NCBI RefSeq assembly: GCF_001855385.1
Contig: NZ_MKIE01000002.1
Span: 248,001-312,000, forward strand
From: Andreesenia angusta
GTDB lineage: Bacteria > Bacillota > Clostridia > Tissierellales > Gottschalkiaceae
Length of the DNA stretch: 64,000 bases
Direction of reading: 5' to 3'
Program-made: the position numbers and the translations under genes
In this document: one piece after another, positions 7,394 through 13,764 of the stretch
How the letters are laid out: each line of letters opens with the position of its first letter
Numbering within the stretch: position 1 is the stretch's first letter
The notes under the pieces: model-generated
Told to the model about the DNA's origin: nothing
Seen by the model: the letters and a program-made list of their open reading frames with translations, nothing else
Database searches by the model: none

Positions 7394-7954
7394 TTATTTT
7401 CTCCTCTCCTTTACGTCTCCGCATTTTTCACAAACTCTTTGACCGCATGCCGCTATCACTTTTCCGTTGCATTTTTCGCAACATCGTCTCTCTTCTACCT
7501 CTTCCTTCCCCGACTCCATATGCAATAATTCAGGATTATCGTTAATATTTCCAATTACCGTAACATCGTACTTCGCACTAGGTGTTCCACTGAATACAAA
7601 TCCCTTTTCTCTTAGCTCTTCCGGGAATGAGTCGTCTAAATCATATGACTTGCAGCCCCATCCAGATATTGCTCCATTCCAAGCTATCTCGTAAACTCCT
7701 GTGATGCCCAGAAAATCTTTCCCCATTATGATGTCTCCATCGAACACTCTCGCCCCTTCTTTGTCTCTAAGGCCTGTATATTGACCTATCGTTTCCGGAT
7801 GGACCTTTATCATCCTCTGATTGCGTTTAATTAGATACTCAGTCTCGTCTGCGGTGACTTTGTTTTGTATGAGGTCTCCATATACCCACTCTTCATCTTC
7901 AGGCGACCACCCTTCCCCAGCCATCATTTTTCCTCTAAAAAGTATCTCTCTCAT
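7394..7954 (-). CDS. YopX family phage protein with C-terminal zinc ribbon
   Basis: The 186-residue product starts with MREILFRGKM and shows the YopX pattern WVYGDLI, IGQYTGLRDKEGARVFDGDI, YDVTVIGNINDNPELL. YopX proteins are common in Gram-positive phage early regions; their role is not known. After it comes a short tail with four CxxC-type cysteines (CCEKCNGKV, CGQRVCEKCG) that could bind zinc. I chose the ATG at 7954 because GGGAGG stands eight bases upstream; an upstream ATG lies inside the preceding small gene. That ATG shares one base with the stop of the 29-residue gene. Confidence 0.88.
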   Translation of the reverse strand: MREILFRGKMMAGEGWSPEDEEWVYGDLIQNKVTADETEYLIKRNQRMIKVHPETIGQYTGLRDKEGARVFDGDIIMGKDFLGITGVYEIAWNGAISGWGCKSYDLDDSFPEELREKGFVFSGTPSAKYDVTVIGNINDNPELLHMESGKEEVEERRCCEKCNGKVIAACGQRVCEKCGDVKERRK

Positions 7955-8043
7955 TACGCTTCCTCCCTTTTCTCTAGTCCAATTCTCCAAACTGTTACCG
8001 CTATAGCCACTACTATTATTCCCGTAAGTACTTTCAATGCCAT
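7954..8043 (-). CDS. Small membrane peptide, 29 aa
   Basis: This very short gene encodes a peptide with a hydrophobic core VLTGIIVVAIAVTVW (one membrane helix) followed by a charged tail RIGLEKREEA. GAGGAGG stands six bases before the ATG, overlapping the end of the upstream gene, and the stop TAATG overlaps the yopX start. Strong ribosome site and coupling on both sides argue it is translated. The function is unknown; small single-helix phage peptides can act in superinfection exclusion or membrane anchoring, but nothing here shows which. Confidence 0.7.
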   Translation of the reverse strand: MALKVLTGIIVVAIAVTVWRIGLEKREEA

Positions 8044-8044
8044 C

Positions 8045-8287
8045 CTATTCCTCCTCTATATCCTTTATGGCTTCCAAGAGCCTTGTCTGTCTTTTCTCTC
8101 CAAACCCAAACTCTTTATTCAGTGCGTGGAGCATGATTTTCACCCCCCATTCAAAACCAGCTTCATGCCCCGCATTAAAAGCCGTTCCCACTTCCTTGCC
8201 TATGATTCCATCAAACTCAGTCACAGTAAGATTTTTTACTTTTTTCTTAGGCTTTTTTGCCATTCGTCTTCTCTCGGATCTGTTCAA
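8045..8287 (-). CDS. Hypothetical phage protein, 80 aa
   Basis: I do not recognise this protein. The N-terminus is very basic (MNRSERRRMAKKPKKKVKN), followed by a helical region with two aromatic and histidine residues and an acidic end (AIKDIEEE). The basic tail suggests nucleic acid contact, but that is inference. It lies two bases after the 116-residue gene and overlaps the ribosome site of the small membrane peptide. Confidence 0.72.
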   Translation of the reverse strand: MNRSERRRMAKKPKKKVKNLTVTEFDGIIGKEVGTAFNAGHEAGFEWGVKIMLHALNKEFGFGEKRQTRLLEAIKDIEEE

Positions 8288-8289
8288 GC

Positions 8290-8640
8290 TTACTCCTCCT
8301 CGTCCACTTCAATGTAGGCAAGCACCGTCTGAGCCGTATGTATTATCTCTGTCCTGCTGGCATCGAATTTGTCGCCCCAGCCTTTTAGTATCCGCCTTAC
8401 GTCTTCTAGCATAGTGTTTGCATCCAGTTTCCTTTTAGACTTGCCTTTTGCTTCTTTATCGTCGAGCCAGTTCAGGCAGTCCTCTAGTCTTTCAAAGTCC
8501 TCTGTCCACGCATCGCCGGTAGTGTTGTCTATTCCGACATACGTTCCGCTTTGCTCTATCGTGTAGAAAGCTCCAAGTGGTTTTCTGCTGTCTATTATTT
8601 TAAGTGCTATGTCATTGGTGATAAGATTATGCTCTTTCAT
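8290..8640 (-). CDS. Hypothetical phage protein, 116 aa
   Basis: I do not recognise this protein by name. Residues 1-60 (PLGAFYTIEQSGTYVGIDN, TTGDAWTEDF, LEDCLNWL) look like the short domain found in many Firmicute phage early proteins that report nothing but conserved aromatic and acidic positions. The second half is helical and ends in acidic residues. An AGGGGAGG site lies upstream of the ATG. About 66 bases without a gene separate it from the next gene upstream; I see nothing further in them. Confidence 0.72.
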   Translation of the reverse strand: MKEHNLITNDIALKIIDSRKPLGAFYTIEQSGTYVGIDNTTGDAWTEDFERLEDCLNWLDDKEAKGKSKRKLDANTMLEDVRRILKGWGDKFDASRTEIIHTAQTVLAYIEVDEEE

Positions 8641-8706
8641 GCCTCTGTAGCCTCCCCTGTTCGCCTGTATTGAATTTTAATACCCCTAACTATATCTTAG
8701 GTCATG

Positions 8707-9009
8707 TTATATATAAATCACTCGTTTTTCGCCTGATACGAGGTCGACTTTTAAGAAAGCCTCTCTATATCCATTTCTGTCCTGAAAGAGATAGTAATTC
8801 GGGTACTCACCTACGAACTTTCCAATCCAGTAGACCCTTCCTTTCTTCCCTTTCTTTTTCTTTGAATTCTCCACCCTGCACTCTACAGACATTTTGACCG
8901 CGGACTTTCGCCGCATGAATGCCTCATGCTCCTCCATGAACTCACGTCGTTCTCTCTCGACGATATCCTCCACGTAGACCACCTTGTCGAAGTCGTCCCA
9001 AGTATACAC
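8707..9009 (-). CDS. Hypothetical phage protein, 100 aa
   Basis: I do not recognise this protein. It has an acidic helical first half (DIVERERREFMEEHEAF), a lysine-rich turn (KKKKGKKGR), then a small beta-like domain (VYWIGKFVGEYPNYYLFQDR). AAGGAGG stands nine bases before the ATG. It follows recU closely in the early operon. The pattern of a short beta domain after a basic turn recalls nucleic-acid-binding folds, but I would not assign one. Confidence 0.7.
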   Translation of the reverse strand: MYTWDDFDKVVYVEDIVERERREFMEEHEAFMRRKSAVKMSVECRVENSKKKKGKKGRVYWIGKFVGEYPNYYLFQDRNGYREAFLKVDLVSGEKRVIYI

Positions 9010-9021
9010 ACAACCACCTCC

Positions 9022-9519
9022 TTACTCTAGAAATCTTATTACCCCGCCTGTAAAGGCCACCCTGTAGTCTTCGAGATCAATCAAGGTCATATGCTTCCTG
9101 CCGTATATGGACTTCATCTGCGTCCACGTGTCCCAAGGCACTTTGTAAAACGCCCTCAACTGGACAGACACCAGTACAAAGCATTCAGCTCCAAGCGAGC
9201 TATATCTAGTTAGTGACTCAGCCTGTGCCTCCGTCACTCTGCTTTGAGCTATCCTGTCTCCATCTGTGTGCTTTGCCTCGAACACTACAGCCCTTCCCCC
9301 ACCGATTACTCCCTTGTAGTCTGGCTGGGCTCTCTTTTCGAATACCGCTGTAAATCTACCTTGCTTCGAGCTGCTTATAACTTTCATGGGTTCAGGGGTC
9401 TTCTCTATCACCGCCACGCTTTCTCGCTCGTACCATTTGCAGGTCGAGTCTATATACATCTCGAACAGCTCCCCTATAGCTCTGCTCTGTTTGCCTCTGA
9501 TTCTGTTTATGTCTTTCAC
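9022..9519 (-). CDS. recU: RecU-like Holliday junction resolvase
   Basis: The 165-residue product resolves four-way DNA junctions formed in recombination. It matches the RecU family: RG near the N-terminus (8-9), IEKTPEPMKV (39-46), then the nuclease residues Asp67 in PDYKG, Glu81 and Lys83 in VFEAKHT, and a Q at 99. It is a little shorter than chromosomal RecU (about 200), as is common for phage copies. The start is a GTG that overlaps the stop of the 60-residue gene (GTGA), with GGAGG upstream. It sits in the phage replication module. Confidence 0.88.
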   Translation of the reverse strand: MKDINRIRGKQSRAIGELFEMYIDSTCKWYERESVAVIEKTPEPMKVISSSKQGRFTAVFEKRAQPDYKGVIGGGRAVVFEAKHTDGDRIAQSRVTEAQAESLTRYSSLGAECFVLVSVQLRAFYKVPWDTWTQMKSIYGRKHMTLIDLEDYRVAFTGGVIRFLE

Positions 9520-9698
9520 TTTTTACATACCTCCAATCTGACTCTCGTTGAACGCTTGAATCCCCCAAGCGGAGAAGCGAACTCCGGCACGTTGGTTGCG
9601 TCCACCTCTACAAAGCTACATTCGGCAGCCAATAGCTGTAATAGCCTGTCTAGTTCTTCATCTTCGTTTTTTGTACATGTTATTTTAACCTCTAGCAC
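9516..9698 (-). CDS. Hypothetical phage protein, 60 aa
   Basis: I do not recognise this protein. It starts at GTG after AGAGGGGTG and overlaps the recU start by four bases, so it is coupled to recU. The sequence is a mix of a strand (EVKITCT), an acidic helix (DEELDRLLQLLAAE) and a second strand with VEVDA; it may be a small alpha-beta domain. Overlap and ribosome site support it as real. Confidence 0.68.
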   Translation of the reverse strand: MLEVKITCTKNEDEELDRLLQLLAAECSFVEVDATNVPEFASPLGGFKRSTRVRLEVCKK

Positions 9699-9711
9699 TT
9701 CATCACCCCTC

Positions 9712-10671
9712 TTAACTGTTCTTCGCTCTTATCAGAGCCTCTAGCTCGTCATTTGAGTATTTGCTGGCTCTGCTCTCGAAGTTGTGGAAGCTTGTCTTCT
9801 TAGCAATAGAGTCTGTAGCAACTAGAGGAGCGTAGTCTTTCGGCTCTTCCCAGTCCTCTTCTATGGCTTTTAGCATATAGCCCATAAGGTTTCTGTATCC
9901 TGTCTTCTTAGCTATCTGGTACTTGGCCCTTATGAGTTCCATATCTCCTCTAGCAGCTTTTAATATTCTCTTTGCCTCTGCGTAGCTTATTTTTTTATCT
10001 AGAACACACACAATGTTTTGAATTTGGTCTTTGTCCTCTAGGGAGTCTTTTGACTCTACGGTTTCTTCAGGCTCCATAGTGTGTGTTGTAGTATCTGTTG
10101 TAGTCTCTGTAGTAATCTCTGGTATTGCATTTTCGTTTTGTATGGTTGGAATTTCTGTTTTATGTGGTTTGATTTTCTGATTCATGCTGTTGCATTTTTC
10201 GTTTTCTTCACTTGCTTTTTCTATTTCGGAAATTGCAGAAAATGCACCATCTAGCGAATATCCCTCCAAGGCATATCCAAGCTTTAAAAGCTCTATCTGA
10301 ATCTTCACTATGTCCACTCTATATTGCTTGGTTCTGTCCCATTTAAGATTGGGATTAGTCCTCTCTGAAAGATATCCAGCTCCTACAAGTTTCTTTATTT
10401 GAGTCCTCATATTGCTTGGAGATAGGCCCATCATGGTTTCCTCTGCAAGTTCTTCCGCAGTTTTGTATATCCATCCATTTTGAAGGTCCATTTCTATTTC
10501 TCTTCCCTCTTTATCGTATCTGGCTTTTTCTTCAGCTATAAACTTGTCATAATCTCTCACTCTCTCGCTCCAGTAAATCATCTGGTTGAGTATAATCGCC
10601 AGTTTGAAATCTCCAGTAAGCGCTACCAGCTCCTCTTTTACTACGGCTCTTTTCAGCTTTGTGCTCTCCAT
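9712..10671 (-). CDS. Winged-helix replication initiator-like protein
   Basis: The 319-residue product has an N-terminal domain that begins after ALTGDFKLAIILNQMIYWSE, a winged-helix part around residues 65-125 (ETMMGLSPSNMRTQIKKLV), a low-complexity Thr-rich hinge, and a C-terminal helical part (NLMGYMLKAIEEDWE) that recalls DnaD-type domains. Proteins of this build start or load replication in Firmicute phages and integrative elements. I place the start at ATG 10671, nine bases after AGGAGA; a GTG at 10680 is too close to that site. The hinge DNA carries 12-base tandem repeats. The exact family is uncertain. Confidence 0.7.
   Translation of the reverse strand: MESTKLKRAVVKEELVALTGDFKLAIILNQMIYWSERVRDYDKFIAEEKARYDKEGREIEMDLQNGWIYKTAEELAEETMMGLSPSNMRTQIKKLVGAGYLSERTNPNLKWDRTKQYRVDIVKIQIELLKLGYALEGYSLDGAFSAISEIEKASEENEKCNSMNQKIKPHKTEIPTIQNENAIPEITTETTTDTTTHTMEPEETVESKDSLEDKDQIQNIVCVLDKKISYAEAKRILKAARGDMELIRAKYQIAKKTGYRNLMGYMLKAIEEDWEEPKDYAPLVATDSIAKKTSFHNFESRASKYSNDELEALIRAKNS
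10085..10120. repeat. Three 12-base tandem repeats in the initiator gene
   Basis: GTTGTAGTATCT, GTTGTAGTCTCT and GTAGTAATCTCT stand head to tail and are followed to the right by an AT-rich stretch. They encode the Thr-rich hinge of the initiator-like protein. Iterons inside the hinge of an initiator gene are a known origin arrangement (lambda O and many Gram-positive phages), so this could be an origin; simple low-complexity coding is the alternative. Confidence 0.5.
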
Positions 10672-10686
10672 CTCTTCCACTCTCCT

Positions 10687-11439
10687 CTAGTCTTTAAGTC
10701 TCCGCATCCGTATATACATATAGCGACCATCTGTGTACTCATTAACCGATACCTTGCAGTCGTTCAAGATATAGCCAGGATAGAGTGCAGAAAACATCCC
10801 TCTGTCTTCTGGATACTTAGATATATCCTCCACTTTTCTCTTGCTGTACTTGAAGTCATTTACCTTCACTTTAGGCTGCTTCAGGTTTCTTGACTGTGTC
10901 CACCTCTTATTGCCTTTCGGGTCCTTAGAGATATATCTGGCCAAGCCCTCGTATCCGTACTCGTCCGCTTTAAGTCTGTCTGCATTGGCTCTTCCTTTGC
11001 CCCACAGCTCCTCTATCTTGTCTCTGTCTATGCCACCATTCATTATTATGTGATGATGTATCCTCACGCCCTTGTCTTTCCCTTCAGGCTCTTTGTATTC
11101 GACTACCGCTATGTACTTCAGTTCTTCCAGTCCCTCTTTTGCTATGTAGTGCTTCACTCTTCTCAGGTAGTTCGCCACGTCTTTTCTGGCTTCCTTTTCG
11201 CTTCCTGGAAGGTTCTCTCTGTCATAAGTCAGATGCACCGCCATGTCCCTGTTGCTGAAGTTAGCGTTTATGAGTCTGACTAGATGCTTTCTGGCATTCT
11301 TGTCATTCAGTCTTTGCTGTTTAGGTACAGTCAGTTTCTCTTTCTTCGCCCTGCTCTGTTTTCTTTCCCATGTCTTTATAGGATATATTTCTACTTCCAG
11401 TATGTCCCCTGAATAAATCTTCTTTTCCCTGTAAGGCAT
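10687..11439 (-). CDS. HUH-type rolling-circle replication initiator
   Basis: The 250-residue product looks like a REP_ORF2-G2P-type Rep protein. The HUH metal-binding motif is visible as RIHHHIIMNGG (His128-130), and the later helix GLARYISKDPKG offers the catalytic tyrosine (Tyr169) and lysine (Lys172). Such proteins nick one strand at a hairpin origin and stay bound to the 5' end. In P2-like tailed phages a Rep of this class drives rolling-circle replication, so its presence suggests the same mode here. GAAAGGG precedes the ATG. The region just upstream holds nested inverted repeats that could be its origin. Confidence 0.85.
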   Translation of the reverse strand: MPYREKKIYSGDILEVEIYPIKTWERKQSRAKKEKLTVPKQQRLNDKNARKHLVRLINANFSNRDMAVHLTYDRENLPGSEKEARKDVANYLRRVKHYIAKEGLEELKYIAVVEYKEPEGKDKGVRIHHHIIMNGGIDRDKIEELWGKGRANADRLKADEYGYEGLARYISKDPKGNKRWTQSRNLKQPKVKVNDFKYSKRKVEDISKYPEDRGMFSALYPGYILNDCKVSVNEYTDGRYMYIRMRRLKD

Positions 11440-11481
11440 ATCTTTTCCCTTTCTAAGTTCCTTGTCGTCGTTAAGATAATA

Positions 11482-11541
11482 CCTATTACAAGTCTGTATT
11501 ACGTGACTAGCACGTATTTTTTTGATACAATATGTAATAGG
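11482..11541. repeat. Nested inverted repeats upstream of the Rep gene (possible origin)
   Basis: CCTATTACA (11482-11490) is matched exactly by TGTAATAGG (11533-11541). Inside lies ACGTG-ACTAG-CACGT (11501-11515), followed by a T-run and TTTGATA. Nested palindromes just upstream of an HUH Rep gene fit a double-strand origin, and TTTGATA resembles the CTTGATA nick region of pC194-type plasmids. The repeats are seen; the origin role is inferred. Confidence 0.5.
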
Positions 11542-11549
11542 GTTGTTTT

Positions 11550-11647
11550 GGACTAAGAAATAGTGTTAGTCCTACCGGTTAAAGACTATGTCTATTACGT
11601 TGCTGTTCCCGACCAAAGGTTGCAGCGTATAGGTGTAGTCTTTTTTT
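11550..11647 (+). ncRNA. Two-hairpin structure ending in a T-run; possible small RNA
   Basis: On the plus strand GGACTAA-loop-TTAGTCC (11550-11572) is followed by a long hairpin: AAAGACTA (11581-11588) pairs with TAGTCTTT (near 11636-11643), with an inner stem CTAT(T)ACG/CGTATAG, and the structure ends in seven T residues. A possible promoter (TGACTA, 16-17 bases, TACAAT) lies at about 11504-11531. Together these read like a short antisense RNA of roughly 110 bases with an intrinsic terminator, opposite the early operon just before the Rep gene. A structured origin or leader on the other strand is the alternative. Confidence 0.4.
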
Positions 11648-11801
11648 ATTTGCCGTATCTGCATAGAGTAGTGTCTTTAAGCATGTGCTCGCAGTTACCT
11701 AGACAATGACTCATGCAGATCGGCTTCTTTTCTTTCGGGCATATCACCCACGACCTTGTTTCCGATGATGATTTTCCGCATATCGGGCAAGTTTGCAGCA
11801 C
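11646..11801 (-). CDS. Small cysteine-rich (zinc ribbon-like) phage protein
   Basis: The 51-residue product begins MLQTCPICGK and carries seven cysteines and two histidines (CPICGK, WVICPKEK, PICMSHCLGNCEHM), a pattern of a zinc-binding domain. The start is not clear: the GTG at 11801 lies 14 bases from AGGAGG, while an in-frame ATT two codons upstream sits at the right distance. The stop overlaps the T-run of the hairpin structure. Spacing to the upstream gene is 20 bases. The conserved-looking cysteine pairs make it real; the function is unknown. Confidence 0.65.
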   Translation of the reverse strand: MLQTCPICGKSSSETRSWVICPKEKKPICMSHCLGNCEHMLKDTTLCRYGK

Positions 11802-11821
11802 TCCAATGCCTGCCACCTCCT

Positions 11822-11977
11822 CTAGTCACTTTTTATCGGAGCGGTCATACATGATATGTCCAGTATTGGTAGCTTTGCTATCGCTTCGTCCAGCTCCTCC
11901 ATAGTGTAGATTCCGTAGTCCTCATTTAGCACCTTCCAGTTGTGTTCAACTCTCTTTTTGATTTCTTCCCTGGTCAT
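11822..11977 (-). CDS. Hypothetical phage protein, 51 aa
   Basis: I do not recognise this protein. It starts at ATG after GAGGAGGGC and encodes an acidic, helical peptide (EEIKKRVEHNWKVL, MEELDEAIAKLP). It lies between the first early gene and the cysteine-rich gene, with short spacers on both sides, and its end overlaps the ribosome site of the next gene. This supports translation as part of the early operon. Confidence 0.65.
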   Translation of the reverse strand: MTREEIKKRVEHNWKVLNEDYGIYTMEELDEAIAKLPILDISCMTAPIKSD

Positions 11978-11992
11978 ATTTTTCGCCCTCCT

Positions 11993-12151
11993 CTATACGA
12001 GTTCCAGTTTTGATTTCACATACAGTATTCCTTGCTTGAATCCTTGCATGTATGTCAGCATCGAGTGTTTCTGTCCGTCTGTCATGCCCGAAAGTATGCC
12101 TACTAGGAAGTCTGCATCTTCTCGCTCTTTTTCGTTTAACATCATTTTCAT
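11993..12151 (-). CDS. First early gene, hypothetical, 52 aa
   Basis: I do not recognise this protein. I chose the second of three nearby ATG codons (12151), because AGGAGG lies eight bases before it. The product is a helical peptide with NEKEREDADFLVGILSGM and a hydrophobic end (GFKQGILYVKSKLELV). It is the first gene after the leftward early promoter, the place where phages keep Cro-like or regulatory genes, but it has no clear helix-turn-helix. Confidence 0.65.
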   Translation of the reverse strand: MKMMLNEKEREDADFLVGILSGMTDGQKHSMLTYMQGFKQGILYVKSKLELV

Positions 12152-12191
12152 TTTCATTCCCTCCTCTTTATTGCTTTGTTTCTTTGAGACA

Positions 12192-12220
12192 ATTATATAA
12201 CTCTTTGAGACTTTAGTCAA
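12192..12220 (-). promoter_or_regulatory. Leftward early promoter
   Basis: On the minus strand TTGACT (12215-12220) and TATAAT (12192-12197) are 17 bases apart, a near-consensus sigma-A promoter. It drives the early operon and is overlapped by two copies of the CTCTTTGAGAC-type operator, so the repressor can block it. Confidence 0.85.
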
Positions 12221-12240
12221 TCGTTTTGCAATATATTTTG

Positions 12241-12269
12241 TTGCAAAGAGACATTCTAAGTTATATACT
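12241..12269 (+). promoter_or_regulatory. Promoter of the repressor gene
   Basis: TTGCAA (12241-12246) and TATACT (12264-12269) are 17 bases apart on the plus strand, 23 bases before the repressor start codon. Operator half-sites CAAAGAG and CTCTTTG overlap both boxes, which suggests autoregulation. Confidence 0.75.
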
Positions 12270-12291
12270 CTTTGTAGGGAGGTGATTACTT

Positions 12292-12789
12292 ATGAACTTG
12301 GGAGTTATAGGAGAGCGACTTAAATTTTTAAGAAAGCATCTTGGATTGAATCAAGAGCTTTTCGGAGACAAGATTAACTTATCCAGATCTCATGTTGCTT
12401 CTCTTGAGAAGGGAGTCAGGAGCTTGACAGATAGGACTATATCCGATATATGCAGAGAGTTTGGAGTTAATGAAGATTGGCTTCGTACTGGGGAAGGCTC
12501 TATGTTCGAGGAGTCCAAGTCTATTTCATTGGATGCCTATATTCAAAGAAAGGGACTCACGGATTTGGAAGTGGATATAATAAAGGCTTACTTGGATATC
12601 CCGCAGGAGATAAGAAGGGATGTTGCGAATAAAATCAAGGAGGCCGTTTTGTCCAATCCGTCAATTAGCGACCCTATAGACGAGGAGCTTGAAAGCTACA
12701 GATTGGAGCTTGAGGCCAAGAAAAAAGGGACAACATCATCAGCTTCAGAGAGTACAAAAGATCCAAAAGGCAACGGGAACACCGCTTGA
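12292..12789 (+). CDS. Phage repressor, XRE/HTH type
   Basis: The 165-residue product has an N-terminal HTH_3 domain (residues about 6-62: LKFLRKHLGLNQELFGDKI, SRSHVASLEKG) followed by an acidic helical region and a low-complexity tail. It is the probable maintenance repressor, encoded divergently from the early operon. It has no LexA/S24 peptidase domain, so RecA-driven self-cleavage is not expected and induction must work by another route. GGGAGGTGATTACTT precedes the ATG. It is transcribed toward the terminator at 12.8 kb. Confidence 0.88.
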   Translation: MNLGVIGERLKFLRKHLGLNQELFGDKINLSRSHVASLEKGVRSLTDRTISDICREFGVNEDWLRTGEGSMFEESKSISLDAYIQRKGLTDLEVDIIKAYLDIPQEIRRDVANKIKEAVLSNPSISDPIDEELESYRLELEAKKKGTTSSASESTKDPKGNGNTA

Positions 12790-12807
12790 CCAAGGAACGA
12801 TAGACAT

Positions 12808-12847
12808 AAAAAAACAGACCATCTCCCGCCCAAAGGAAATGGTCTGT
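12808..12847 (-). terminator. Terminator between convergent repressor and cargo genes
   Basis: ACAGACCAT pairs exactly with ATGGTCTGT across a 16-base loop. On the minus strand it is followed by seven T residues, so it ends the cargo gene transcript; on the plus strand it may also slow transcripts of the repressor. Confidence 0.8.
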
Positions 12848-12854
12848 ATCTCTA

Positions 12855-13523
12855 TTATTGCTCCACTTTTATAGAAGCTCCGTTTTGAAGTTTAACGTAT
12901 GTGCCTTCTGTTAGAGTCTGATATATCTCAGTAGTCAAGTTGGCATTTGATATTATATTCATCATCGAATGTCTGCTGTCTGGAGTTATTTCTATATATC
13001 CTAGAGCGGCTGCACCCGGGTCTACTTTGTATTCTCCGGCAGGTATGTCAATGCCTACTCTGAACATGCCATCTTTGTATACGCCGTCTTTTGGAGTAAG
13101 TTCGTCAGTCACTTCAGCTATAGGTATGGCTTTCGCGCCTTGGAGCTTGAAATATTCGCCGTCTTGCACTGTGATTATTGAAGTTTTTGCGAAGTTGTCG
13201 TTTCCGACTATGGATTCAAGGTTTCCGGTGCTGTCCGCTGCAACTTCTAAGTATCCAGCGCCCGAAGCTATAAGTACGTATTCTCCAGCAGGTAGTTCTT
13301 CTCCGACTTTATACATGCCTGCTTTATACTCTGTTTTTTCTGGTTCTTTTGCTTCAGGTTCCTTGTTTTCAGCAGGCTTTTCACTGTCTGCGGACTCGGT
13401 AGCTGTTCCGCTGTCTGCTGTTTTAGATGTATCATCTCCGCCAGTTAGTGCAGCAACTACAACTATGATTGCTATCACTATAAACCACCAACGCTTATAA
13501 AATGGTTTCTTAGGTTTATTCAT
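12855..13523 (-). CDS. Membrane-anchored two-repeat surface protein (prophage cargo)
   Basis: The 222-residue product has a short basic N-terminus, one membrane helix (WWFIVIAIIVVVAALTGG, about 11-28), a Glu/Lys/Ser-rich linker, and two related outer domains: GMYKVGEELPAGEYVL and GMFRVGIDIPAGEYKV begin repeats of about 65 residues that end in YFKLQGA and YVKLQNG. It is oriented against the repressor and recombinase, as lysogenic conversion genes often are. I start it at the ATG at 13523 behind GAGAGGAG. The function is unknown; changing the host surface is plausible because the domains face outward. Confidence 0.82.
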   Translation of the reverse strand: MNKPKKPFYKRWWFIVIAIIVVVAALTGGDDTSKTADSGTATESADSEKPAENKEPEAKEPEKTEYKAGMYKVGEELPAGEYVLIASGAGYLEVAADSTGNLESIVGNDNFAKTSIITVQDGEYFKLQGAKAIPIAEVTDELTPKDGVYKDGMFRVGIDIPAGEYKVDPGAAALGYIEITPDSRHSMMNIISNANLTTEIYQTLTEGTYVKLQNGASIKVEQ

Positions 13524-13634
13524 TTTAATTCTCCTCTCAATTGTATAAATATTAGGGCTATTTTTATTATACCTAAATTTTGGGGAGTTTAACACCCATT
13601 CTCTTTTTTAGGTTTGTTTTTTCTGTAATACAAA

Positions 13635-13670
13635 GAAAAACCACCCCATAAATTAAATGAAGTGGTTCTT
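13635..13670 (-). terminator. Weak hairpin with T-run, minus strand
   Basis: AACCAC (13639-13644) pairs with GTGGTT (13662-13667), extended by flanking GAA/TTC, and the minus strand continues TTTTTC. It lies between the recombinase and cargo gene starts and could stop antisense transcripts coming from the recombinase side. Confidence 0.4.
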
Positions 13671-13764
13671 CGCCCTATATAAAAATACATTAAAGAAGAG
13701 AATTTCGCTACTCAATCATTATATCACTTTCTAATAGAAATATACAACAAAGGAGGCATATTGT

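Larger units (their letters stand above)
12181..12274. promoter_or_regulatory. Repressor operator region of the lysogeny switch
   Basis: The divergent intergenic region repeats a short element: TCTTTGAGAC at 12181-12190, CTCTTTGAGAC at 12201-12211, CAAAGAG at 12244-12250 and CTCTTTG at 12268-12274. The copies lie on and between the two promoters, so they are likely binding sites for the repressor encoded to the right. An additional inverted pair TTTTGCAA/TTGCAAA lies at about 12224-12247. Confidence 0.6.

Noticed and set aside
7109-7545. Two long hydrophobic plus-strand frames in the phage early region
   Set aside because: They lie opposite real small phage genes that are coupled by overlapping stops and starts; their hydrophobic look is due to the antisense of charged codons.
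10085-10120. CRISPR array
   Set aside because: The 12-base units are adjacent without spacers and lie inside a coding sequence.
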